Shown here: one piece after another, positions 1 through 8,574 of the stretch | Numbering within the stretch: the first letter of the stretch is position 1 | Layout: the number at the start of each line of letters is the position of its first letter | NCBI GenBank assembly: GCA_051004735.1 | Contig: JBPCKA010000075.1 | Location: 4,903-68,902 of the forward strand | Reading direction: 5' to 3' | Length of the DNA: 64,000 nucleotides | Source: Euzebya sp051004735 | Lineage (GTDB): Bacteria > Actinomycetota > Nitriliruptoria > Euzebyales > Euzebyaceae | Notes under the pieces: model-generated | What the model saw: only the letters and a program-made list of their open reading frames with translations | What the model was told of the DNA's origin: nothing | Databases searched by the model: none | Position numbers and translations under genes: made by a program

Positions 1-467
1 CGAAGGCTGGTCAGATGCTGCGAGGCGTCCTCCCATCTGTGGTCGATCACCAGTTCCAGAGCCTGGCGCAGTCGCTGCGTCAGGACCGGGACGCCCGTGG
101 TCATTGCCGCCACGATCCCCGAACGTCGAATGATCGCGGGCACGGCAGCATCGCCCTTGCCGTCCACCCGCAGACACCAGATACCGCGCTCGGCGGCGTC
201 GTCATGAACCTGCTGATCAACCTGGGGCCGTCCAGTGGCGGCAACGACCAGGCGGATGGGCCGCCCACCGTCTAGGTCGCCCGCCCGGTAGGGGCGCTGA
301 TGGACCGTCCTGGCGACCTCAGCCACCGCCGGGTCAACCTGAGGGGCGATGATGATCAGGTGAGCCCCGCAGTCGTGCAGTGGCACGACCTTGCGGCGGG
401 CCGCCGGGCCGGCCCCGACACACACAATCCGTTGGCCGTCCAACTCAAGCATCAGCGGCAGGTACAT
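1..467 (-). CDS. Precorrin-2 dehydrogenase (siroheme synthase N-terminal type), C-terminus outside window
   Basis: The frame opens at the ATG at 467 and is still open at the left edge, so about 155 N-terminal residues are visible. It begins MYLPLMLELDGQRIVCVGAG and continues with the dinucleotide-binding turn VGAGPAARRK, then IIIAPQVD, VVAATGRPQ and the AAMTTGVPVLTQ segment typical of the CysG N-terminal/Met8 family. These enzymes oxidise precorrin-2 to sirohydrochlorin with NAD and may also insert iron. It starts 9 nt after the rex stop, so the two are probably cotranscribed. In many actinobacteria hemA follows rex. I cannot tell whether a second domain is fused beyond the edge. Confidence 0.85.
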   Translation of the reverse strand, partial: MYLPLMLELDGQRIVCVGAGPAARRKVVPLHDCGAHLIIIAPQVDPAVAEVARTVHQRPYRAGDLDGGRPIRLVVAATGRPQVDQQVHDDAAERGIWCLRVDGKGDAAVPAIIRRSGIVAAMTTGVPVLTQRLRQALELVIDHRWEDASQHLTSL

Positions 468-476
468 CTGTCAGGC

Positions 477-1172
477 TCAGTGCAACTCGTCGGACAGCGC
501 CTCGGCGTGCTGTCCCCGGATGCCTTTGCGGACTGTCTCGGTCACCTGACGGCGCTGCTCATAGTAGGCCAGGATCTGCAGTTCGATGGATAGATCGACC
601 TTGCGGATCGATACCCCCTCGGGCACGGTGATCACCGCCGGGGCGAAATTCAGGATCGAGGTCACCCCCGCCGCGATCAGCCGATCGGTCACGTCCTGGG
701 CGACCGACCCCGGGATCGCCAGGATGGCGATGGCGATCTCGGACTCCTTGACGATCCGTTCCACATCGTCCATGTGCTGCACGGTCATGCCGGCGACGGT
801 CAGCCCCAGCTTGGCGTCGTCGGAGTCGACAATCGCAGCCATCCGGAAGCCCCGGTCGGCGAACCCGCCGTAGTTGGCCAGGGCCTGGCCCAGGTTGCCG
901 GCACCCACCAGCACGGTGGCCCAGTCCTGTGTCAGGCCCAGTTCCCGGGAGATCTGGGCGATCAGGTAGTCGACGTCATAGCCGACGCCGCGGGTCCCGT
1001 AGGAACCCAGGTAGGACAAATCCTTACGGATCTTGGCTGAGTTCACCCCCGTGGCGCCTGCCAGGTCCTCGCTGGAGACGGTGCTGGTGCCGGCCTCGGC
1101 CTTGTCGATCAATGCCCGCAGGTAGATGGGCAGCCGCGCGACCGACGCCTCTGGAATCTGTTGGGACGTCAC
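477..1172 (-). CDS. rex: Redox-sensing transcriptional repressor Rex
   Basis: Predicted 231-residue NADH/NAD-responsive repressor. Residues 11-65 form the winged helix (ARLPIYLRAL, then SAKIRKDLSYLGSYGTRGVG), and a Rossmann fold follows with the GAGNLG loop at 90-95. The final part contains NFAPAVI and the C-terminal swap helix. The frame is open further upstream to 1316, but that extension is low-complexity and would overlap the glutaredoxin-like gene ending at 1228. I therefore use the GTG at 1172, although no strong ribosome site precedes it. Members repress respiratory and fermentative genes when NADH is low. It lies at the head of a tetrapyrrole gene set. Confidence 0.93.
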   Translation of the reverse strand: MTSQQIPEASVARLPIYLRALIDKAEAGTSTVSSEDLAGATGVNSAKIRKDLSYLGSYGTRGVGYDVDYLIAQISRELGLTQDWATVLVGAGNLGQALANYGGFADRGFRMAAIVDSDDAKLGLTVAGMTVQHMDDVERIVKESEIAIAILAIPGSVAQDVTDRLIAAGVTSILNFAPAVITVPEGVSIRKVDLSIELQILAYYEQRRQVTETVRKGIRGQHAEALSDELH

Positions 1173-1227
1173 GGCACGGACTGTATCGTCTGGGGCTGCG
1201 CATCCGGCAATCACGGGCCGGGGTGAC

Positions 1228-1464
1228 TCACGAGCCTGGCAAGGCCCGGCGCAAGGTGTGCTCGTCCAGCACGAACTGGGCGATCTCGACCCCGTCGACA
1301 GCGACGACCGGGACACGAACGGTGTAGGCGTCGATTAGTTCGGTGTCGGTGTCGATGTCGACCACATCGATGACGTGAGGGGGTACGGCAACGGCTCGAA
1401 CGATCCGCTCGGCCTCCTCACACAGGTGGCAGCCCACCCGCGAGTACACGGTGACGCGACTCAC
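1228..1464 (-). CDS. Glutaredoxin-like thiol protein
   Basis: A 78-residue thioredoxin-fold protein starting with GTG in a GTGA overlap with the stop of the upstream membrane protein gene. The active-site motif CHLC lies near residues 12-15, and the cis-proline context VRVPVVAVDG near residues 49-58. Mycobacterium has a comparable small glutaredoxin-like gene (Rv0508, from memory) just ahead of hemA, matching this position. Likely a cytoplasmic dithiol oxidoreductase; its substrate is unknown. Confidence 0.8.
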   Translation of the reverse strand: MSRVTVYSRVGCHLCEEAERIVRAVAVPPHVIDVVDIDTDTELIDAYTVRVPVVAVDGVEIAQFVLDEHTLRRALPGS

Positions 1465-2138
1465 GCGGTGGTGGCCACCGGCGCATCCGTCCTCTGTTTA
1501 GCCGGGGCCGACACCGTGCGAAATCCCAGGTACATCACCCCGACACCAAGGGCGGACAGCACCGGGAACAGATAGTCCACCGAGCTGCCGATCACGCTTG
1601 AACCGGCTGCGGCGATCGTGGTTCCCAGGGCGATCAGCAGCAGCGCGCCGTTTCGCATCTTCCAGGCCGACCAGGCGCAGCCGATGACGACGATGGCGAA
1701 GGTGTAGGTCATCGGGCGAAGCAGCGCATAGGCGGTGGACCCGCCGATAACCTCCTGCCCGCCGGGTACACCCTGCGCGGCGGACAGCACCGCGGTGTCA
1801 TAGCGGGCCGTCAGGGTGAAAGTGACGTTCCACACCACCGCCAGCGCGGCCAGGGTCCACCACACCACCGAGCGGCGGCGGTCCAGCAGATGCAGTTGAC
1901 CAATGGCCAGGAACGGGACGTTCAGCAACGCGCCGGCCAGCCAATAGACGCCGAATACCGGGGGGGTCCAGCCTGCGGTGATGCCGATCAGGACCGCCAC
2001 GTGGCCAAGCCCGAACAGGAACAGCGAGATGGCCCATGCCAGCGCGTGGTCGCGGCGTCGCTGGACCCACTGACGGCCCAGTTGTGCCGAGAAGGTCCAG
2101 GCGATGGCGATGGCGAGCAAAGGAAAGATCGGGTTCAT
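1461..2138 (-). CDS. Predicted multi-pass membrane protein, function unknown
   Basis: A 225-residue, strongly hydrophobic protein with about six or seven likely transmembrane segments. The first starts at residue 4 (FPLLAIAIAWTF), and others lie near 35-55, 60-78, 88-105, 138-153, 160-178 and 183-203. The tail is polar. I recognise no catalytic motif. It overlaps the glutaredoxin-like gene by four bases (GTGA), so it probably heads the transcript running into rex. A role tied to redox or heme is possible from context only. Confidence 0.7.
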   Translation of the reverse strand: MNPIFPLLAIAIAWTFSAQLGRQWVQRRRDHALAWAISLFLFGLGHVAVLIGITAGWTPPVFGVYWLAGALLNVPFLAIGQLHLLDRRRSVVWWTLAALAVVWNVTFTLTARYDTAVLSAAQGVPGGQEVIGGSTAYALLRPMTYTFAIVVIGCAWSAWKMRNGALLLIALGTTIAAAGSSVIGSSVDYLFPVLSALGVGVMYLGFRTVSAPAKQRTDAPVATTA

Positions 2139-2174
2139 GGCTACGTGAAAGAGCGTATCGCCACGGGCGGGCGC

Positions 2175-3692
2175 CTACCCGTCGCGAAGCAGACGGCGGC
2201 GCAGCTTGCCCGTCGGCAAGGTCGGCAGTTCACTGACGAACTCCACCGTCTCGGGACGTTTGAACCGTGCCAGCCTGGACGCGCTGTAGCCGATCAGTTC
2301 GTCGGCCGTCAGTTCGGCCCCGGGTGCCGCGACCACCACGGCCTTCACCGCTTCGCCGGTGTAGGGATGGGGCACGCCGATCACCGCTGCGGCCATGACT
2401 GCGGGATGCGACATCAGGGCCGCCTCGACCTCCACGGGGTAGACGTTGAAGCCGCTGACGATGATCAGGTCGCTCAACCTGTCGATCAGGTATAGCTCGT
2501 CATCATCCAGGTAGCCGATGTCACCGGTCTCAAGCCAGCCGTCGCGCAGCACCTCGGCGGTGTCCTCAGGTTTCTGGAAGTATCCGCTGAAGACGTTGGC
2601 GCCTTTGACCAGCACCCGCCCGGGGTCTCCGGGTTCTGCTTGGATGTCCTCATCCATGATTTTGATCATCACCCCCTCAAGGGCCCGTCCGACGCTGCCG
2701 GGTCGAGCCTGTGGCAGACCAGCAGAGGTGGTGACCACCGGTGCGGCTTCGGTCAGGCCGTAGCCCTGGCGGATGTCCAGGCCCAGGTCCTGTGCGCACC
2801 TGGTCAGGATCTTGCCGGGAAGCGGGGCTGCGCCCGAGGTCGCCAGGCGTACCGATCCCAGGTCGATCTCCTCCGACCCCGGTGTGTTCAGCCAGGCCAC
2901 ATACATCGGTGGGGCGCCGACGATGACCGTGACGGCTCGGCGCTGGATCAGCTGCAAGGTGCTGACGGGGTCGAAGCGCTCGACCAGTTCCAGCGTGCCT
3001 CCGTTCGCCAGTGTCATGGCCATCGCGACGTTCAGGCCGTAGATGTGGAACAGGGGTAGGGCGCACAGCACGATGTCACCGTCTGCGACGCCGGCACCCG
3101 AAGCGGTCAACTGCGCGTGATTGGCCAGCAGTTGCCCATGGGTCAGCATCGCCCCCTTCGGCTGACCCGATGTTCCACTGGTATAGGCCAGCACGGCCAG
3201 GTGACCCTCGTCCATCGTGGGTTCGTCAGGATGCCGACCCGCCGCGTCGGCGATCCTCTGGGGCCACGAAGCCATCCCCTCACCCGGGTCCACCGTGGGG
3301 ACCGAATCGGTCACGAACACGTGGGCCAGGTGGGGCAGGGTCCCGCGAAGCTCTGCGACCACCGCGGCATAGGCGCGACCGACGATCATCACCGCAGCCC
3401 CCGAGTCGCTCAGCTGGTCGCCAACCTCCCCTGCGGTCAACGACGTGTTGACGGGCACGACCGTGCCCCCCGCCCGCAGAGTGGCGTAAAAGGCCACGAC
3501 GAAGGGCACGCGGTTGCCCATCATCACTGCGACCCGGTCGCCCGGGCCCACTCCGACCTGCTGCAGCGCCCACGCGGCGGCATCAACCCGCCCATCCAGG
3601 TCACCATAGGTGACGGTTTGATCACCAAGGGCAACAGCGATCCGGCCGGGCGTGGCAGCCGCACTGTCGCGCAGGGTCTGTCCAAGGTTCAT
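2175..3692 (-). CDS. Acyl-CoA ligase / AMP-dependent synthetase
   Basis: A 505-residue ANL-superfamily adenylating enzyme. Visible landmarks are the AMP-binding P-loop YTSGTSGQPKGAMLTH near residue 170, the A5 motif QGYGLTEAAPV, the hinge segment GWLETGDIGYLDDD and the C-terminal lysine motif LPTLPTGKLRRR. It would activate a carboxylate, probably a fatty acid, to its CoA thioester; the substrate cannot be read from sequence. I chose the ATG at 3692 because homology begins there (MNLGQTLRDSAAATPGRIAV) and the longer frame would overlap the divergent gene at 3736. Confidence 0.88.
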   Translation of the reverse strand: MNLGQTLRDSAAATPGRIAVALGDQTVTYGDLDGRVDAAAWALQQVGVGPGDRVAVMMGNRVPFVVAFYATLRAGGTVVPVNTSLTAGEVGDQLSDSGAAVMIVGRAYAAVVAELRGTLPHLAHVFVTDSVPTVDPGEGMASWPQRIADAAGRHPDEPTMDEGHLAVLAYTSGTSGQPKGAMLTHGQLLANHAQLTASGAGVADGDIVLCALPLFHIYGLNVAMAMTLANGGTLELVERFDPVSTLQLIQRRAVTVIVGAPPMYVAWLNTPGSEEIDLGSVRLATSGAAPLPGKILTRCAQDLGLDIRQGYGLTEAAPVVTTSAGLPQARPGSVGRALEGVMIKIMDEDIQAEPGDPGRVLVKGANVFSGYFQKPEDTAEVLRDGWLETGDIGYLDDDELYLIDRLSDLIIVSGFNVYPVEVEAALMSHPAVMAAAVIGVPHPYTGEAVKAVVVAAPGAELTADELIGYSASRLARFKRPETVEFVSELPTLPTGKLRRRLLRDG

Positions 3693-3735
3693 CGTGGGAG
3701 GGTAACCACCCGGGCACACCGATATCCTCAAGCGG

Positions 3736-4578
3736 GTGATGGCCACCGGCAAATCCAGCAGCAGACCCCGGATCCTCGCCGCGACCGGGCCCTTGTTCAT
3801 GACGCCCCTTGACTACGTCATGGACGCGATCGCCGAGGCGGGCTTCGCCGCCGCTGAAGTGATGATCGGCCAGAACGCCGACACCCAGAACCCCGGGCGC
3901 ATCAACGCCGCCGCCGCGCAGGCCGGACTGGACGTCCCGGCGGTTCACGGACCGTTCCTGGTGTTGTTGCGCAACGTCATGGGTACCTCGTTTGCCAGCA
4001 AGGCAACCGCGTCAATGGAACTGGCCGCCGAAGTGGGGGCCTCGATCATGGTGGCCCACGCCCCGTTCAGGTGGGAACGCAAGGGCCGACGCTGGATCGA
4101 GGAGGAGGTGGAGGAACTTCAGCAGCAGACCGGGGTGATGTTCGGCATGGAGAACCTGTTCCCCGTCGCCGGCCGGGCGTTCTCCAGCGTGATCTCGATT
4201 GCGGAGATGGACGCCTATGACCACCTCGTCATGGACACCAGTCACTGCGCGGTGGCCGAGATCGACCTGTTCGACATGTGGCGGGCGCTGTCACACAAGA
4301 TCGTCCACCTGCACGTCGCCGACAACTTCGGCAATGGCAAGGACTCCCACGGATCGATCGGCAGCGGGATCCTGCCGTTGGGGGACTTCCTGGCCGAGGT
4401 CGGCAGTTCCGGCTGGAACGGAACGATCACCCTGGAACTGGACTGCCGGGCGTATCTGGACACACGCGCCTCGCTGGTGCAGTTTCTGTCGTGTGAACGC
4501 GCCAAGGTCGAAGCCGGGCTGGCCGGTGAGCTGGTTGTGACCGGCCCAGAGGTCAGCCCAGCAGCACCCCGGGGTTGA
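3736..4578 (+). CDS. Sugar phosphate isomerase/epimerase-like TIM barrel protein
   Basis: A 280-residue protein of the xylose isomerase-like TIM barrel family. Metal-ligand-like segments are FGMENLFP, VMDTSHC, VHLHVADN and the C-terminal ITLELDC, consistent with a divalent-cation site of Glu, Asp and His. It starts at GTG 3736 or the adjacent ATG 3739, divergent from the acyl-CoA ligase with only 43 bp between them. A related gene lies in the Mycobacterium proC region (Rv0498, from memory). The substrate is unknown. Its 3' end overlaps the convergent FAD oxidase gene by 26 bp. Confidence 0.75.
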   Translation: MMATGKSSSRPRILAATGPLFMTPLDYVMDAIAEAGFAAAEVMIGQNADTQNPGRINAAAAQAGLDVPAVHGPFLVLLRNVMGTSFASKATASMELAAEVGASIMVAHAPFRWERKGRRWIEEEVEELQQQTGVMFGMENLFPVAGRAFSSVISIAEMDAYDHLVMDTSHCAVAEIDLFDMWRALSHKIVHLHVADNFGNGKDSHGSIGSGILPLGDFLAEVGSSGWNGTITLELDCRAYLDTRASLVQFLSCERAKVEAGLAGELVVTGPEVSPAAPRG

Positions 4579-6175
4579 GGATCCCGGCGGGGTCCAGATG
4601 CTGCTTCACCGCGCCCAGGGCCTGAGCGAACAGGTCGGGTCGCTGTTGGTCATACCAGGGCCGATGATCACGACCGACAGCGTGATGATGGGTGATGGTT
4701 CCGCCCGCATCGATCAGGGCCTGGGATGCCGCGGACTTGATCTGGCGCCACTGCTCGACCCGCGCGCCACGACGGCCAGGCGCGATGACGGTGAAGTAGG
4801 GAGCCGCCCCGTCAGGGTAGGCATGGGTGATCCGGCAGGTCACGATGCCATCGCCGCAGATCTCGGTGACCGCTTGGGTGGTGACGCGCATGACGTCGTG
4901 GACCAGTGTGTCAAGGCGGTCAAACGTGGTCGCGGTCTCGAAGGTCTCGATGATCATGCCGGCATCGACCATCGCGTCGCGCAGGTAGGGAGCACGCAGG
5001 AAGGATGCGCGCCAGATCTGGTCGGGTCGGGTCTGGTCGGGCCGGGTCTGCTCCACCGCAGGCCTGTTCGGCGACTCGCCCGAAGCCGCAGCGGCCGCCT
5101 TGCCCCCATGATCTGCCAGCAACTGGACCATCGCGGCCATGTCGTGCTGCACGTCGACCGTTGCGGACTCGGCTGCCACCATCATCACCGCTAGGCTGCC
5201 GTCACCTGCACCGCTCAGCGCGGCCTCGGTCGGATCCAGGATGCGGCAGTTGCTGGGGCGCAGTCCTGACTGCACCAGGGGGCGCAGCGCCTGCAGCGCC
5301 GCGGCGAAGGTGGCGAAGCGAATAGCGGTGGACGCCTTGAACCGGGGGCGGTCCTGCAGGCGGACCCACGCCGAGGTGATGACCCCCAACGTCCCCTCCG
5401 AGCCCAGCAGCAGCCGGTCGGGGCTGGGCCCCGCACCCGAGCCCGGAAGCCGACGGGACTCCCACCGCCCCGCTGGGGTCTGGGCATCGATTGCCTGGAC
5501 CAGATCATCGATGTGGACAGGCCCAGTCGCGTAGTGCCCGCCCGCACGGGTCGCGATCCATCCTCCCAGCGTCGACATCTCAAATGATTGAGGGAAGAAC
5601 CGCATGGTCAGATCGTGGCGGCGCAACTGCTGCTCCAGCACCGGCCCCGTGGCACCGGCCTGGATCAACGCTGCACGGCTGACCTGGTCCACCTCCACCA
5701 CCCGGTCCATCGCCCGTAACTGCATGCTCAGCACCGGCTGATCGCCCGCGGGCGGGGTGACGCCACCCACCACCGACGTGCCGCCCCCGAAGGGGATACA
5801 GGTCAGCCCTATGTCGGTACACCAGCCCAGGACGTCGGCGACCTCCTGCGGGCTTGAGGGGCAGGCCACCAGGTCGGGAATCTGTGTCACACCTGTTTCT
5901 CGCAGGGCTACCAGATCCGTGAACGATCTTCCGACGGCGTGATGTCGGCGGGTCTCGACGTCATCGGTGAGGATTGCCTGCAACGCCACCGGGATCGACA
6001 CCGGGTGGTCCCCAGCCGGCGCCGGCGGGGGCAGCGGGGCCGACCAGACCGCATCGGCACCGAAACGCACGGCCAGGAGTCGGATGACACCGTCGGCCTC
6101 CTGGGGAGTCGCTGCGTCAGTCTGGAAGCCCCATCCGTGGGCTGCGCGAGTGGTCGGCGTTGGTGTGGGTGACAT
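4553..6175 (-). CDS. FAD-binding oxidase of the alkyl-DHAP synthase / GlcD type
   Basis: A 540-residue flavoprotein with the PCMH-type FAD fold: PDLVACPSSPQEVADVL, the glycine-rich FAD loop PFGGGTSVVGGV, then STLGGWIATRAGGHY and LGSEGTLGVIT. The C-terminal half carries the histidine run ITHHHAVGRDH seen in alkyldihydroxyacetonephosphate synthase-like enzymes. It may oxidise a hydroxy acid or act in ether-lipid chemistry; the sequence does not decide. A short internal duplication of the pentapeptide TRPDQ near residue 375 sits in what should be a surface loop. I chose the ATG at 6175 (MSPTPTPTT) because the longer frame adds no family similarity. Confidence 0.83.
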   Translation of the reverse strand: MSPTPTPTTRAAHGWGFQTDAATPQEADGVIRLLAVRFGADAVWSAPLPPPAPAGDHPVSIPVALQAILTDDVETRRHHAVGRSFTDLVALRETGVTQIPDLVACPSSPQEVADVLGWCTDIGLTCIPFGGGTSVVGGVTPPAGDQPVLSMQLRAMDRVVEVDQVSRAALIQAGATGPVLEQQLRRHDLTMRFFPQSFEMSTLGGWIATRAGGHYATGPVHIDDLVQAIDAQTPAGRWESRRLPGSGAGPSPDRLLLGSEGTLGVITSAWVRLQDRPRFKASTAIRFATFAAALQALRPLVQSGLRPSNCRILDPTEAALSGAGDGSLAVMMVAAESATVDVQHDMAAMVQLLADHGGKAAAAASGESPNRPAVEQTRPDQTRPDQIWRASFLRAPYLRDAMVDAGMIIETFETATTFDRLDTLVHDVMRVTTQAVTEICGDGIVTCRITHAYPDGAAPYFTVIAPGRRGARVEQWRQIKSAASQALIDAGGTITHHHAVGRDHRPWYDQQRPDLFAQALGAVKQHLDPAGILNPGVLLG

Positions 6176-6237
6176 GTCGTGAGGCACTGTAGGGCAGCAG
6201 GTGTTTTGACCCAGACGTCGAAAGGAGCGGTAGGACC

Positions 6238-6327
6238 ATGCGCCCTGCAACCATGATTGTCATCGCGGCGTTGTTGATCGCGATCATCGTGGCTCTCGTC
6301 ATCCAGTTGTCGAGCGCCACCGCGTGA
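6238..6327 (+). CDS. Very small single-span membrane protein (29 residues)
   Basis: The ATG at 6238 follows a strong Shine-Dalgarno AAAGGAG at 6221-6227, with a 10-nt gap. The product is 29 residues: a short MRPAT start, a continuous run of Ile, Val, Leu and Ala across about residues 6-21 that would span the membrane once, and a small polar tail ending SSATA. It is divergent from the FAD oxidase gene. No family is recognised. The ribosome site plus the clean transmembrane composition are the whole case. Confidence 0.6.
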   Translation: MRPATMIVIAALLIAIIVALVIQLSSATA

Positions 6328-6752
6328 CGTCCTGACACACCCCAGGAACCCTCTCACGTCATGAGAATCTCAAACCTCACCGATGACCGTCCGGAGCCCG
6401 GCGCAGAGGCGGAACGTGCGGGGGTGGGATGACTGTCAGTGGGTCCCGGCCAAGCCGTTCCCATTCCCACCACCGCGGTCACCGAGCCCACGTTCCCCTC
6501 CACTGCACCCGACCCCGCTGTCACCACGCCGGGTGACGGCTCGGGGGGGTGGTGGTGCAGGACCATTGCCTGTACCACTGCCCGACCCGGCGCGGGAGGC
6601 TGTTGAGGACGTGCTGGAACAGTTAGCGACCACGCCAATGGATCCGGGCCTGTGATCTGACCTCTTGGTGCGGCATGATCTGGGCCTGACGCCAGGCCGA
6701 CCAGTGGCACTGTGTGCCATCCAGGCTCCGCCGCGACGAAGGGTGTATGTCC
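6328..6752 (+). other. Intergenic stretch without a confident gene
   Basis: About 425 bp. A proline-rich frame at 6383-6655 ends in a plausible acidic helix (DPAREAVEDVLEQL) but has no ribosome site and no family. A 23-codon frame from 6361 and another from 6429 overlap it in other frames. The last 15 bp carry the ribosome site of the CWB2 gene (GAAGGG at 6738-6743). I do not call a gene here. Confidence 0.5.
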
Positions 6753-8294
6753 ATGAGCAGAGGGAGGTCTGTTCTCGGAGCGACCGTGGTCGTGGTGACG
6801 CTGCTGATGACGGCCACCCCGGTGGCGGCTGGGCCGGGTGACCGGGTCCCGGGTGGTGGTCGTGGAACCGATCAGGCCACAGCGTCCTATGCGGCGTCTG
6901 GATGCTTTTCAGACGGCTCAGGTGACGTGACGGAAGGGGTTTCAGGGCCTGGCATCGACCTGCCGCCCTCCGATGTCGTGCAATGGTGCATCAGTCACGC
7001 GCCGGCTGACCTCAGCATCTCTGTGCGGGTCCAGCAGCCGACCGATCCTTTGACGGATGCAACCTGGGATGACTACGGCGCGGCGATTGTGGTGTTCTAC
7101 GAAGACCGCCGGGGCGATCAACGGACGTTGCAACTGGCCAAGGGCACCACCAACGACACCTTTGAGTACTACGTGTTCGAGGGGTCCTCAGATGTTCCCC
7201 TCTGTCGCGGACCGGCCAGCTTCGACATGGACCTCTATACCGCCGTCGTTCCCCAGTCATGTGTGTCCTCACCCGTTGAGGTGGCGGTCCAGGTCTCGGC
7301 CTTCTATGGCAGGGATCAACAGGGCACGTTTGAGACCTCGGCACGCGACTACGCCCCCGACCTGGGGTTGATCACGATTCCTCAGGGTCGGCTCAGCGGC
7401 TCTGACCGGATCACCCGATTGGCGGGGTCGGAGCGCGTGGGAACAGCTATCGCCGTGTCCCAGGCCTCCTTTGAGGACGGGGCGGCGGACGCCATCGTGC
7501 TGGCCAGTTCGGAAAGCTTTCCCGATGCGGTGGTGGCCGCGCCCCTGGCGGTCGCGGTGGCAGGCCCGGTGCTGTTGACACCTGCCGCAGCCTTGCCTGA
7601 GGCAGTTCTGAGCGAGATCGCCCGAGCGGCGGGGGACGGGGTCGCGGTCTATGTGATGGGAGGGACAGCCGCGGTCTCGCCACAGGTTGAGCAGGAGCTG
7701 GTCCAGGCTGGCCATCTGGTGCAACGCGTGGCGGGGATGAACCGCTTCGAGACGGCGGTCCAGGCCGCCGAGGCGGCCAATCCCGGCCCACGGACGATCC
7801 TGTTGGCCTTCGGGGGTGATTATGCTTCCGCGTTGGTGTCAGGCGCGTCGGCGCCGCTGTTTGACGGGACCGTGGTCCTGATCGACTCGGGTGGGATCCC
7901 ACCGGTGGTCCAGGAGTATCTGGACGCCCATCCGCAGGCCGACAAGTTCCCGGTGGGCGATCGTGCGATTGCCGCAGCGCCCCGGCTGGACGGATCGGTC
8001 CCTGGGGGGACGCCTGCGGCGGTGTCGGTAGCCATCGCCCGGCTGTACCCCGATGGTCAGGACGTCACCATGGCCAGCGCGGAGACCTTTCCCGACGGTC
8101 TGTCAGGGGGAGCCTACGCCGCGCGTCTGCGAATCCCGCTGCTGCTCAGCTCACGCGACGCCATGGACACCTCGGTGCTGGACTTCCTCCGTCAGGCTGA
8201 ACCGTGGCAGTCCATCACCTTCTTCGGTGGAGTCGCGGCCCTCAGCGACACCGTTGCCGGTCAGGCGGCAGCAACCCTGGCTGACCAGGGCTGA
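6753..8294 (+). CDS. Secreted protein with three C-terminal cell-wall-binding repeat 2 domains
   Basis: A 513-residue exported protein. The ATG at 6753 has GAAGGG nine bases upstream and starts a typical signal peptide (MSRGRSVLGA, a hydrophobic core, then PVAAG). Residues 30-215 form a unique N-terminal domain with several Cys. Three CWB2 repeats follow, marked by RLAGSERVGTAIAVSQ, ASSESFPDAVVAAPLA, VYVMGGTAAVS, RVAGMNRFETAV and FFGGVAALSD. CWB2 triplets hold surface proteins non-covalently to the cell wall (known best from clostridial S-layer proteins). The function of the N-terminal domain is unknown. Confidence 0.85.
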   Translation: MSRGRSVLGATVVVVTLLMTATPVAAGPGDRVPGGGRGTDQATASYAASGCFSDGSGDVTEGVSGPGIDLPPSDVVQWCISHAPADLSISVRVQQPTDPLTDATWDDYGAAIVVFYEDRRGDQRTLQLAKGTTNDTFEYYVFEGSSDVPLCRGPASFDMDLYTAVVPQSCVSSPVEVAVQVSAFYGRDQQGTFETSARDYAPDLGLITIPQGRLSGSDRITRLAGSERVGTAIAVSQASFEDGAADAIVLASSESFPDAVVAAPLAVAVAGPVLLTPAAALPEAVLSEIARAAGDGVAVYVMGGTAAVSPQVEQELVQAGHLVQRVAGMNRFETAVQAAEAANPGPRTILLAFGGDYASALVSGASAPLFDGTVVLIDSGGIPPVVQEYLDAHPQADKFPVGDRAIAAAPRLDGSVPGGTPAAVSVAIARLYPDGQDVTMASAETFPDGLSGGAYAARLRIPLLLSSRDAMDTSVLDFLRQAEPWQSITFFGGVAALSDTVAGQAAATLADQG

Positions 8295-8376
8295 ACGGGC
8301 GCGATCGGGGCCTAAACCTGCTCTAGCCGGCTTGGGGCGCGATCCTGGCTCCACCGGAGTGGGCAGCCACAACCGT

Positions 8377-8574
8377 TCACTCCTCAGTGTCGACCAGGAG
8401 CTCGCTGACCGTGATCTCCGCCGCGGCAACCTGCTGACGGCACCACATGATCAGCGAGCGTGCCCGCTGCACATGATCGCTGAGTTGATCGACATTCACG
8501 CTTTCTGACTCCAGGGCCTGCAGGATCTGCTCCAGTTCGGCCTCCGCCGCCGCGTAGCTGGTGGGTTCACTCAT
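8377..8574 (-). CDS. xseB: Exodeoxyribonuclease VII small subunit
   Basis: A 65-residue helical protein starting MSEPTSYAAAEAELEQIL, with the family pattern of a Leu/Glu heptad region and ESVNVDQLSDHVQRA. It forms the small subunit of exonuclease VII, which degrades single-stranded DNA to oligonucleotides. It overlaps the end of xseA by 8 bp, giving translational coupling and fixing both ends. Confidence 0.92.
   Translation of the reverse strand: MSEPTSYAAAEAELEQILQALESESVNVDQLSDHVQRARSLIMWCRQQVAAAEITVSELLVDTEE

Noticed and set aside
477..1316. Rex with an extra 48 N-terminal residues
   Set aside because: The extension overlaps the glutaredoxin-like gene, is low-complexity, and Rex proteins start near the chosen GTG.
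6436..6720. A minus-strand hypothetical gene upstream of the CWB2 gene
   Set aside because: Composition is Gly/Ser/Arg low-complexity, with no ribosome site, and it conflicts with the plus-strand leader.
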